This document shows positions 44,922-52,824 of a DNA stretch of 64,000 nt, in pieces. A program made the translations under genes and the position numbers. The stretch comes from BOG-908 sp963795825. GTDB lineage: Bacteria; Pseudomonadota; Alphaproteobacteria; Acetobacterales; Acetobacteraceae. The notes beneath the pieces are model-generated. The model was not told the DNA's origin, did not search any database, and saw nothing but the letters and a program-made list of their open reading frames with translations. Within the stretch, counting starts at the first letter, position 1; each line of letters opens with the position of its first letter. The stretch lies in NCBI GenBank assembly GCA_963795825.1, contig CAWCIW010000001.1, positions 806,001-870,000 on the forward strand, given 5' to 3'.

Positions 44922-45007
44922 GCGCGCGCTTGGGGTGGTTTGGCGTGAGCGCGCGCTTGGGGTGGTTTGGCGTGAGCGCGCGTTTGGGGTGTTTGGCGTG
45001 AGCGCGC
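44918..45007 (+). repeat. Tandem 27-bp duplication of a GTG start region
   Basis: Three nearly identical units follow one another: 44918-44944 and 44945-44971 (27 bp, identical) and 44972-44997 (26 bp, one base lost). Then a fourth GTGAGCGCGC begins the coding sequence at 44998. Each unit opens with a GTG whose GTGA overlaps a potential stop, as in coupled operons. The 26-bp unit puts the first three GTGs out of frame with the glycosyltransferase. Confidence 0.85.
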
Positions 45008-46005
45008 CGCGGGTGAGCGTTCTGATGACGACGCGTAACGGGGCGGCGTGGATCGGGGCGAGCCTGGACAGCGTGTTCGCGCAGAGCTTCGGCGATTACG
45101 AGCTGGTTGTGGTGGATGACGGTTCGACAGATGCGACGCCGGATATACTTGCGGGGCTGCGCGACACGCGGGTGCGGGTGATACGCAACGCGGAGAGCCA
45201 GGGGATCGCCGGCGGGCGCAATATCGGGCTGGCGGCGTGCGTGGGCGAATACGTGGCGGTTCTGGACCATGACGATGTGAGCCTGCCGGAGCGGCTGGCG
45301 CGCCAGGTGTCGTATCTGGACGGCGCGCAGCAGGTGGTTCTGGTGGGCACTGCGGTGGAGATCCTGCGCGAGGGCGTGGCGAGCGTTCCGGAGCAGGTGG
45401 CGCATGTGAGCCCGGAGGGGATGCGTATGATGCTGCATCTGGGCAATCCGCTGACGTGGTCGTCGGTGATGTTCCGGCGCAGCGCGCTGCAGCGCGTGGT
45501 GGAAGCCGGCGGCGCTGTGCTGCGCGATTCGGCGGTGCCGGCGGATGATTTCGATCTGTATCACCGGCTGCTGGCGTATGGCGAGGCGGCGCGGCTGGAC
45601 GGGGTTCTGACGCAGTACCGCTGGCATACGAGCAATACGACGTATCGGATGGCGGCGCAGATGGCGGAGCGCGCGATCGGGGTTTTGTGCCGGGCCTATA
45701 CGCCCTGGTTCGGGGCGGAGGCCGAGGGGGCGGCGCGGCTGGTTGTGCGGCATTTGAGCGACCGGTTGCCGGTGCCGGATGCGGGGACGCTGGATCGGTT
45801 GTTTGCGATTATCGCGCGGGTGGGGGCTGAGTATCCCGGGGCGGAATGTGCGGCTTTGGGGGGGGCGCTGCGGTGGCGCCTGTTGCGGGCGGCAATGCGG
45901 GAGGGTCGGCCGGGGATCGTGCGTGGGCGGTGGGGGGCGATGGCCTGGACTTTGGATGGAGTGGCTAGTCTGGCGGTGGGGGTTGGGCGGCGGGTCTGGC
46001 GGTGA
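44998..46005 (+). CDS. Glycosyltransferase family 2
   Basis: A 335-residue GT-A enzyme from GTG 44998. The nucleotide-sugar site shows VSVLMTTRNGAAWIGASLDS, VVVDDGSTDATPDILAG and the DxD-like acidic motif AVLDHDDVSLPERL. The catalytic-region acid may be the Asp in AVPADDFDLYHRLLAYG. The basic C-terminal end (GRPGIVRGRWGAMAW) may touch the membrane. The start is separated from the flavoprotein by the tandem duplication above. It transfers a sugar in surface-glycan or glycolipid synthesis; the donor and acceptor are unknown. Confidence 0.86.
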   Translation: MSAPRVSVLMTTRNGAAWIGASLDSVFAQSFGDYELVVVDDGSTDATPDILAGLRDTRVRVIRNAESQGIAGGRNIGLAACVGEYVAVLDHDDVSLPERLARQVSYLDGAQQVVLVGTAVEILREGVASVPEQVAHVSPEGMRMMLHLGNPLTWSSVMFRRSALQRVVEAGGAVLRDSAVPADDFDLYHRLLAYGEAARLDGVLTQYRWHTSNTTYRMAAQMAERAIGVLCRAYTPWFGAEAEGAARLVVRHLSDRLPVPDAGTLDRLFAIIARVGAEYPGAECAALGGALRWRLLRAAMREGRPGIVRGRWGAMAWTLDGVASLAVGVGRRVWR

Positions 46006-46100
46006 AGCTGCAGGTGCGCGGTCTGCACGCGGTACTCGCGAAGGACGATTTGCAAAAGAGTGCGGCCTCTATATAGATTTTTGCGCAATCCGAAGGAAGA

Positions 46101-46679
46101 ATGTTTCGAGCATGTCAGCGGCAAAAGGGTCTGACACCGCGCTGCAGCGCAGCCTTGGCGCGGCCGTTCGGGATGGCAGGCTCGCGACCGCGCAAGGCGA
46201 GCCGGGTACGGCGGCTGACCGATGGCGTGATCCTGCGTCGGCTCGTCACCCATACGGATGAACGGGGATCGTTGACCGAACTCTACGATCGGCGCTGGGG
46301 CATTCATCCGGACCCTGTCCTGTTTGCCTACACCTTCACGATACGCCCCGGCGTGGTGAAAGGCTGGAATCTGCACCGCGCGCACGAGGACCGCTACACG
46401 CTCATCGAAGGCGACATGGCGCTGGTGCTCTTCGATCCGCGGCCGGGTAGCCCGACCGAGGGCGAGACCTGCCGCATCGTGCTTTCGGAATATGACCGCT
46501 GTTTGGTTACCGTGCCGGTCAACGTATGGCATGCCGACCACAACATCGGCACGCGGGACGTGCGCGCGGTGAATTTTCCGACCGCGCCCTATGACCACGA
46601 CAACCCTGACAAATGGCGCCTGCCGATCGATACCGATCTCATTCCGTATCGCTTTCCGCCGGGAACGGTAGGCGGCTGA
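46101..46679 (+). CDS. Cupin-type sugar 3,5-epimerase or isomerase (RmlC/WxcM-like)
   Basis: A 192-residue protein from ATG 46101; ATG 46173 (168 residues) fits the family start better. The RmlC-like cupin carries the start motif LRRLVTHTDERGSLTELYDR, then VVKGWNLHRAHEDRYTLIEG, whose HRAHEDRYT replaces the H-x-K of RmlC, and VPVNVWHADHNIG. RmlC itself makes dTDP-4-keto-rhamnose; WxcM/FdtA relatives isomerise dTDP-4-keto-6-deoxy sugars. The exact reaction is uncertain. It is 3 bp from the next glycosyltransferase, so the two are coupled in a sugar-modification unit. Confidence 0.75.
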   Translation: MFRACQRQKGLTPRCSAALARPFGMAGSRPRKASRVRRLTDGVILRRLVTHTDERGSLTELYDRRWGIHPDPVLFAYTFTIRPGVVKGWNLHRAHEDRYTLIEGDMALVLFDPRPGSPTEGETCRIVLSEYDRCLVTVPVNVWHADHNIGTRDVRAVNFPTAPYDHDNPDKWRLPIDTDLIPYRFPPGTVGG

Positions 46680-46682
46680 CAC

Positions 46683-47933
46683 TTGGCCGCGCCGAAATTT
46701 TCAATTCTCCTGCCGACACATGCGCGGCCGGACGTGCTCGGTTTCGCTATCGCATCGGTGTTGAAACAGAGCGAACAGGATTTCGAGCTGCTGGTTGTGC
46801 TCGATGGCTGCGACGACGACACGCGCGACGTGGTCTCGGCGTTTTCCGACGCGCGTATACGCGTGTTCGACCTGCCGAAAGGACCGGGTTTCGGCTACGC
46901 GAACAGGAACACGGCGCTGCGGACGGCGCGCGGGCACTTCATGGCGTTCTGCGCGCATGACGACCTGCTTCTGGACGACCACCTGCAGCGGCTTTCCGCC
47001 TTGCTGGTGGAGAGCGGCGCCACGCTCGCCTATAGCCGGCCGTTATGGGTTTCGACCGACGGCATAATCGTGCCGTTCGGAACCAACCTGACACTCGACG
47101 ACGAGATGCGGCGGTTCACGACGCAGGAGAATACGATCTACGCGTCGGCCGTATTGACGACGCGGGCGGCCGTTACCGCTGCGCGCTACTGGCCGGAGGA
47201 CGCGGCCAATAGCGCCGACTGGCTGTTGTGGCGCAATATCCTGGGCGCTGGCGGAAGCCGGGTCGCCTATGACCGCGTGCCGACCACGCTGCATTTCTCG
47301 GCGGACTGGAAGAAGTCGCGGTTCAGCGCCACCAGGGAGGTTGCGCGCCTGCTGGCGATCGCGGACGGCGCCGCCTGGTGGCCGCGCGACCTCGTTCACC
47401 CGGTGGGCGGCGGGCGGCCCGAACAGGCGGCGGTGTTCCACGCTTTGGACGCGAACGGGCCGGCGTTTCAGGCGCGGCTGCGCCGGGCGGTGGATTGTGT
47501 GTGCGACCGCCTCGCCTGGGACGTGGCGTGTGGTATCGCGCCGGGCCATACCGGCGCCAACCCTTTGCTCGCCGCCGCCTGGCGCGACCTCGTGCCCGGC
47601 GCGCTGCGGGGCGCATTGGATGTCGTGGTCGCGGCGTCCGGTTCCGAACGCAGCTACGTCGCCGGTTGGGTGTTGGACGAGAACCACCCCGACCTGCCGG
47701 TGATGTTCGAGATCTGGCTCGACGGAATCAGGATCGGCACGTCCGTGGCCGACCGGTTCCGCCCCGACCTCCTGGTGGCACAGCTCGGACATGGACGCTG
47801 CGCGTTCCGGGCGGCGCTGCCGCCAAACCTCGGCGACGCGGACCTGCTCCGGCTGGAACTTCGGCGCACGCAGGATGGCGCGCTTCTGCCAGGGGCTGTG
47901 CCGCCGCGCTCGGGGGGTTCGGCCGCGGGTTGA
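46683..47933 (+). CDS. Glycosyltransferase family 2 with extra C-terminal domain
   Basis: A 416-residue protein from TTG 46683, 3 bp after the cupin gene. It begins MAAPKFSILLPTHARPDVLG, then VVLDGCDDDTRDVVSAFSDA and FMAFCAHDDLLLDDHLQR, the acidic metal site of GT-A enzymes. ENTIYASAVLTTRAAV and the ADWLLWRNIL segment follow. From about residue 320 a second, beta-rich domain (SYVAGWVLDENHPDLPVMFE) could bind glycan. Cytoplasmic membrane face expected. Confidence 0.84.
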   Translation: MAAPKFSILLPTHARPDVLGFAIASVLKQSEQDFELLVVLDGCDDDTRDVVSAFSDARIRVFDLPKGPGFGYANRNTALRTARGHFMAFCAHDDLLLDDHLQRLSALLVESGATLAYSRPLWVSTDGIIVPFGTNLTLDDEMRRFTTQENTIYASAVLTTRAAVTAARYWPEDAANSADWLLWRNILGAGGSRVAYDRVPTTLHFSADWKKSRFSATREVARLLAIADGAAWWPRDLVHPVGGGRPEQAAVFHALDANGPAFQARLRRAVDCVCDRLAWDVACGIAPGHTGANPLLAAAWRDLVPGALRGALDVVVAASGSERSYVAGWVLDENHPDLPVMFEIWLDGIRIGTSVADRFRPDLLVAQLGHGRCAFRAALPPNLGDADLLRLELRRTQDGALLPGAVPPRSGGSAAG

Positions 47934-48000
47934 GACACGCGCTTTGGCGGGGGGAGGCAAACGATTCTGCAGTGCAGCGGTGCAATGACTGGCCTGCATG

Positions 48001-48047
48001 CCCAGAGCATGTGCGGCGCTGAGTAGGCTCGCCGAACATGCTCTGGG
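48001..48047. other. 12-bp inverted repeat before a dispersed repeat
   Basis: CCCAGAGCATGT (48001-48012) and its complement (48036-48047) form a perfect hairpin with a 23-nt loop, starting 68 bp after the stop of the glycosyltransferase. The dispersed repeat begins 4 bp later. It may be the original end-of-transcription structure of this gene, next to which the repeat came to lie. Confidence 0.55.
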
Positions 48048-48050
48048 TAA

Positions 48051-48231
48051 GCAAGAAAGCAGTCCTTTTTCGAGAAAAAGGACCAAAAAGCTTTTGCTCC
48101 GACGCCTGCACTGCAGCCTGCGCGCGGTCTGCCAGTCGATACGCTTGCAGTCACAGTCAGCATTTCGTGCCGGCGTCGGGATAAAAGCTTTTTGGTCCTT
48201 TTTCTCGAAAAAGGACTACTTTCTTGCTTGC
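48051..48231. repeat. A/T-hairpin dispersed repeat, copy 16 (full copy, arms B/B)
   Basis: A 181-bp copy with both type B hairpins perfect and inner TCCGACGCCTGCAC paired with GTGCCGGCGTCGGGA. The core reads CTGCCAGTCGATACGCTTGC in forward orientation. It occupies a gap between convergent genes (47934-48324) that holds no other gene. Confidence 0.95.
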
Positions 48232-48324
48232 TGCCGAGCAACTCAGCCCCAAGGCGGGTTGGTATCGACGAGCATCTTTATCGGACGGTGATCCCGTTTA
48301 ATCCGATGATACTCTAGCCTTGCC

Positions 48325-49443
48325 TTACGCGGCGATGGGCAACCGGGCGCGGATGAGCTTCTCGATCCCACGGAGCTGGGCGCGTTCGCCGTCGTCGCAG
48401 AGGCTGATGGCACGGCCGGTGGCGCCGGCGCGGGCGGTGCGGCCGATGCGGTGGACGTAGGCTTCGGGGACGTCCGGCAGGTCGAAGTTGATGACGTGGG
48501 TTACGCCGTCCACGTCGATGCCGCGGGCGGCGATGTCCGTCGCGATCAGCACGGGGACAGAGCCTTTCTTGAAGTCGGCGAGCGCGCGTTCGCGTTGGCC
48601 CTGGCTTTTGTTGCCGTGTATCGCGCTGGCGGAGAGGCCGGCGGCGGTGAGGTGCTGCACGATACGGTCCGCGCCGTGTTTGGTGCGGGCGAAGACGAGC
48701 GTGCGGCCCATTTCCGGCTGCTTCAACATGCGCGTCAGCACTTGGCGTTTTTCGGACTGGTTGACGAACACGACCGATTGCTCGATGCGCTCGGCGGTGG
48801 TGGCGACTGGCGTGACGCTGACGCGGACCGGGTTTTTCAGCATCGCGTCGGCGAGGACCTGGATTTCTTTCGGCATTGTTGCCGAGAAGAACAGGGTCTG
48901 GCGCGCGGCGGGGAGTTCGCGGGCGATTCGCTTGATCGGGATTACGAAGCCCAGATCGAGCATGTGGTCGGCTTCGTCGAGCACGAGAACTTCCGTGCGG
49001 TCCAGCTTGACGTGGCCTTCGCCGAACAGATCGAGCAGGCGGCCCGGGGTGGCGACGATGACGTCCACGCCGTTTGCGAGGTTGGTGATCTGGCGGCCTT
49101 TGGGGACGCCGCCGAAGATGAGGGCCACGCGTATGCTGGTCTGGCGGCCGTAGGTGCGGAAGGATTCGGCGATCTGGGCGGCGAGTTCGCGTGTGGGGGC
49201 GAGGACCAGGCAGCGTGTGGTTTTGCGCTCGTAGGGGCGCGGTTTTGCCATCAGGCGGTGCAGGATGGGCAGCGCGAAGGCGGCGGTTTTGCCGGTGCCG
49301 GTTTGCGCGATGCCCAGCAGGTCCACGCCGGTGAGGAGAGGGGGGATAGCTTGGGCCTGGATCGGGGTGGGGGTTGTGTAGCCAGCCGCGGTCAGGGCCT
49401 TGAGCAGCGGGGCTGCCAGGCCGAGTTCGGTGAATTCGGTCAT
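48325..49443 (-). CDS. DEAD-box ATP-dependent RNA helicase, RhlE-like
   Basis: A 372-residue enzyme with every core motif: Q motif in TPTPIQAQAIPPLL, Walker A AQTGTGKT, PTRELA, TPGRLLD, DEAD, SAT, and HRIGRTARAG. The length ends just after the second RecA domain, so the basic RhlE tail is missing and RNA binding is limited to the core. It unwinds RNA duplexes in ribosome assembly or mRNA decay. It is divergent from the ELM1-like gene. Confidence 0.93.
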   Translation of the reverse strand: MTEFTELGLAAPLLKALTAAGYTTPTPIQAQAIPPLLTGVDLLGIAQTGTGKTAAFALPILHRLMAKPRPYERKTTRCLVLAPTRELAAQIAESFRTYGRQTSIRVALIFGGVPKGRQITNLANGVDVIVATPGRLLDLFGEGHVKLDRTEVLVLDEADHMLDLGFVIPIKRIARELPAARQTLFFSATMPKEIQVLADAMLKNPVRVSVTPVATTAERIEQSVVFVNQSEKRQVLTRMLKQPEMGRTLVFARTKHGADRIVQHLTAAGLSASAIHGNKSQGQRERALADFKKGSVPVLIATDIAARGIDVDGVTHVINFDLPDVPEAYVHRIGRTARAGATGRAISLCDDGERAQLRGIEKLIRARLPIAA

Positions 49444-49630
49444 TGTGTTGGTATAGCTTTCAGTGCCGCTTCCGGGCGATGCCGTGGCGGAAGAGCGGTC
49501 GGCAGGACCGCAAGCCGGCGCGAAGTGTTTGGGAACGGAAACCGGCCAGGCTTACAGGAGAAAGCGAACGGTCGCAGTTTATGCCGCGCCGCAGCATTAT
49601 GGTGGGGTGCTGGGGGTAAGTCAAGGAAAA

Positions 49631-49680
49631 GCAAGAAAGGCCTTCTTTTCTGAAGAAAAGAAGCAAACGACTTTTGGGGG
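49631..49680. repeat. A/T-hairpin dispersed repeat, copy 17 (half copy, arm type A)
   Basis: The left arm reads GCAAGAAAGGCCTTC with a TGAA-loop hairpin and AAGCAAACGACTTTTG. It lies between the divergent starts of the helicase (49443) and the ELM1-like gene (49738), one of the few copies in a promoter region instead of behind a gene. Confidence 0.9.
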
Positions 49681-49737
49681 TGCTGTCGCGGGCTGGGTTT
49701 CTTGCTCCGCGGCTTTGGCGGGCGGATAAGCTTTCGC

Positions 49738-50664
49738 ATGCCCGTCGAGAGTTTGATCCTTAGTGAGCCTTATGCCGGGTTGCAGGCGCAGGCTTTGGGG
49801 CTGGCGGAAGCGGCCGGGCTGGCGCCGGGGGTGGTGGATCTGCATCCGCGGCGGCCTTGGGGTTGGGTTGCGGCGGCTGCCTGGCCCTGGCCGCTGCGCG
49901 CGGTGGGGCTGGCGGCGCCGCCCGCCGGGGTGTTGTTCACGGCCGGCGGGACGGGCGGCGCGGTGGGTGCGGCGTGTCATCGGCGGGGCAGCGTGGTGGT
50001 GCAGGTGCAGAACCCGCGGCTGGATCTGCGGCATTTCGACCTGGTGGTGGCCAATGCGCATGACGGGCTTTCCGGCGGCAACGTGATCGTGACGCGGACG
50101 GCGCTGCACCGGGCGACGCCGGCGCGGCTGGCGGCGGCGCGGCTGGTGTGGGAGCCCCGGCTGGCGGCGTTGCCGCGGCCGCTGGTGGCGGTTCTGGTGG
50201 GCGGCAGCAACGGGCGCTACCGGCTGGGCGCGGCGGAGGGGGCGGCGCTGGCCGGGCAGCTCGTGGCGATGATGGCGCGCGACGGGGTGGGGGTGGCGCT
50301 CACGGCGTCGCGGCGGACTTCGCCGGGGGTTTTGGCGGGGCTGCGCGATGCGCTGGTGCCGCGCGGCGGCTGGGTTTGGGACATGGAGGGCGAGAACCCG
50401 TATTTCGGGTTGCTGGCGCTGGCGGACGCGATCGTGGTGACTGTGGATTCCATCTCCATGGTGTCCGAGGCGGTGGCGACGGAGGTGCCGGTTTTGTTGG
50501 CGGAGTTGCCTGGGCGTTCGGTGCGTATCGGGCGGTTTCGGCGGGGGTTGGAGGATGCGGGGCGGGTGCGGGTTTTTGACGGGCGGTTTGCGCAGTGGCC
50601 GGTGGCGGCGATGGATGATACGGCGGCGGCGGGGTTGGAGGTTCGGCGGCGGCTGGGGTTGTGA
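49738..50664 (+). CDS. ELM1-family (mitochondrial fission ELM1-like) protein
   Basis: A 308-residue protein from ATG 49738. The family segments are LSEPYAGLQAQALGLAEAAG, VVQVQNPRLDLRHFDLVVAN, HDGLSGGNVIVTRTALHRAT, VGGSNGRYRLGAAEG, and TVDSISMVSEAVATEVPVLL. The last is GT-B-like and suggests a glycosyltransferase fold. Bacterial relatives near glycan genes have been proposed as glycosyltransferases. It is followed after 36 bp by an unknown gene and probably co-transcribed. Confidence 0.85.
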   Translation: MPVESLILSEPYAGLQAQALGLAEAAGLAPGVVDLHPRRPWGWVAAAAWPWPLRAVGLAAPPAGVLFTAGGTGGAVGAACHRRGSVVVQVQNPRLDLRHFDLVVANAHDGLSGGNVIVTRTALHRATPARLAAARLVWEPRLAALPRPLVAVLVGGSNGRYRLGAAEGAALAGQLVAMMARDGVGVALTASRRTSPGVLAGLRDALVPRGGWVWDMEGENPYFGLLALADAIVVTVDSISMVSEAVATEVPVLLAELPGRSVRIGRFRRGLEDAGRVRVFDGRFAQWPVAAMDDTAAAGLEVRRRLGL

Positions 50665-50700
50665 GATTTGTCGTTTTGCTTTTTGCAGTTGGAGACTTGA

Positions 50701-52589
50701 TTGCTCGATATCCAGACGTTTGATGCGCGGCGCGGCGGGAATGTTTTGTACAAGGCGTTCACGCATCCTCTGGCGGCCGAGGCGATGGCTGCGCTGGCTG
50801 GAGAGTTGCGCGCTGCGGGGGATCTGGCGGTGTTCGATCCGGAGGGGATAGCGGGCGCTTGTATGCGCTGCATCCGGATATGCCGGTGCCGGTGGCGTAT
50901 TACGTGCAGGATGTGGCGGCGCTGGGCGATGCGCTGGCGGGGGTGGCGGCGCGGCCGGTGACGGAAATGGGCCAGTGTAGGGCTGTGACTTTGCTGATTG
51001 CGGCGTTCGATACGTCGCGTATTGCGGCGCGGGTGGCGGGGCTTTGTGCCCCTGGCGTTCGGGTGGTTTCGTTGGATGCGACGCGGCTGCCGGCGGCGAT
51101 GCTGACGGCGCGCGGCTATCTGGACCGGCTGAATTTCGCGACGAACCACGCGTTTTTTCGCGATGCGGACGGGCGGCATACGCGGCTGACGAGTGCGAAT
51201 TACTGGGCGGGGTACGGGGCTGGGGCGGTTCGGTTTTGGTTGCGGCTGTTCGGGGCGGATGGGGCGGTGCTGGCGACCTGGGAGGAGAATTTGCCGGCGG
51301 GGGCTGGGGGTTTTGCGATCGATAGCGCGGAGGTGCGGGCGCGTTTTGGGTTGGATGCGTTCACGGGACAGTTGTTTTTGCATGCCATCGGGGTGGCTGG
51401 GCATGACGTGGTTAAGTATGCGCTGGATGTTTATGGGGAAGACGGGGAGGGGTGCGATTTCGGGTTGTCGGTGACGCACGATGCGAATGCTTGGCCTTCT
51501 GACCGGTATGCGGGGTTGCCGGCGCCTGGTGACGACGAGCGGGTGATGTTGTGGGTGCAGAATTCGCATGCGGCGGCGATACCGGCCGGGGCGATCACGC
51601 TCGATCGGATGGGGGCTGGGCGGCCGGTGGCTTTGGCGCAGGAGGTGGCGCCGTTTGCGAGTTTGGCAGTGGATGTTCGGGAGTTGCTGCCTGACGTGGC
51701 TTGGCCGGCGCAGTTGGAATTGCGCACCGGGCGGCATGTGGTGCGGCCGCGCTATGAGATATTGAAGGGCGGGCATTCGCGTATTGCGCATGTGAATGTG
51801 GAGCGGGCGGATCTGCGGCCCGATGACGGGATACGGACGCTGCATAATCTTTTGGGGCGGGGGTATATCCTGCCGTTTCCGGTTTTGCCGGCGGCCGAGT
51901 TTCGCACGATCGTGCAGCCCAATCCGATGGCGGAGTGGCAGGACAGTTTGCCGTTGCGGCTGGATGTGTTCGCCGAGGACGGGCGGCTGGTGTCGCAGCG
52001 GTTTTTGGGGAATCTGGCGCGCGACCATTCGGTGGCGCTGGATCTGGCGGAGCTGGGCGCGGATACGGGACATGCCGAGCTGGTCTATGATTTTCGGGAG
52101 GGCGGCGCGGCGGATGGCTGGATGCACGGGTTGTTCCGCTATGAGCATCGGGTGAGCGGGCATGCGGCGGATACCAGTTTCGGGGCGCATATCTTCAACA
52201 CGGCGATGACTTATCGCGATGAGCCGCAGAGCTATTCCGGGCCGCCGCCCGGGTTGACGACGCGGCTGTTCCTGAAGCTGGGGATCGGGGCGCGGCGGAG
52301 TTTTGCCGTGCTGATCTATCCGGCGAGTGCGGACTGGCATGCGTTTTCCACCAGCACGCTGCAACTGGTGGATGGTGATGGCGCGGTGGTGGCCAGCGAG
52401 GATTTCCGGATTGCGTGTTCCGGCTCGGTGTTGGTGCGGCCGCATGAGGTGTTTGGGGCGGCGGCTTTGGCGCGTGCGGGCGCGCGTGGGTATGTTCTGG
52501 TGCGCGATGTTACGTGTCGGTTGTTCGGGTATCATGGTTTGGATGATGGAATTGGCGGGTTTTCGCTGGATCATATGTTCGGGTTTTAG
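50701..52589 (+). CDS. Large unknown protein with one frame break
   Basis: 629 residues when repaired, from TTG 50701 with GGAG six bases upstream. The first part reads LDIQTFDARRGGNVLYKAFT and LAVFDPEGIA; after about 50853 the frame changes to GRLYALHPDMPVPVAYYVQD. Adding one G to a GGG run joins them. The middle contains GRHTRLTSANYWAGYGAG and WVQNSHAAAIPAGAITLDRM, a beta-rich sandwich-like region; the end reads DVTCRLFGYHGLDDGIGGFS. I recognise no family. A link to surface glycans is suggested only by neighbouring glycosyltransferases. Confidence 0.62.
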
Positions 52590-52590
52590 G

Positions 52591-52750
52591 GAGGAAGGAA
52601 GGCCTTCTATTCTGAAGAAAAGAAGCAAAAGACTTTTGGACGCGCTGTCGCGGAGCGCCTGGTGGCAGCGCGGGCCGTTGTGGAATGAGACCTCGCCGGG
52701 AACATAAAAGTTTTTTGGTCCTTTTTTTCAAAAAAGGACTGCTTGCTTGC
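52591..52750. repeat. A/T-hairpin dispersed repeat, copy 18 (mosaic arms A/B)
   Basis: A 160-bp copy. The left arm is type A with a TGAA loop and a mispaired T (CTTCTATTC). The right arm is type B with TTTTTTTCAAAAAA. It starts 1 bp after the preceding stop codon and ends about 75 bp before the TonB-dependent-receptor start. Confidence 0.92.
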
Positions 52751-52824
52751 CTGCCTTGCTTTACGCGACCGCCGCAGCGTGGATAGTGTATCGATACGCT
52801 GCCCGTGCGGCGAGGGGGGCGCTC

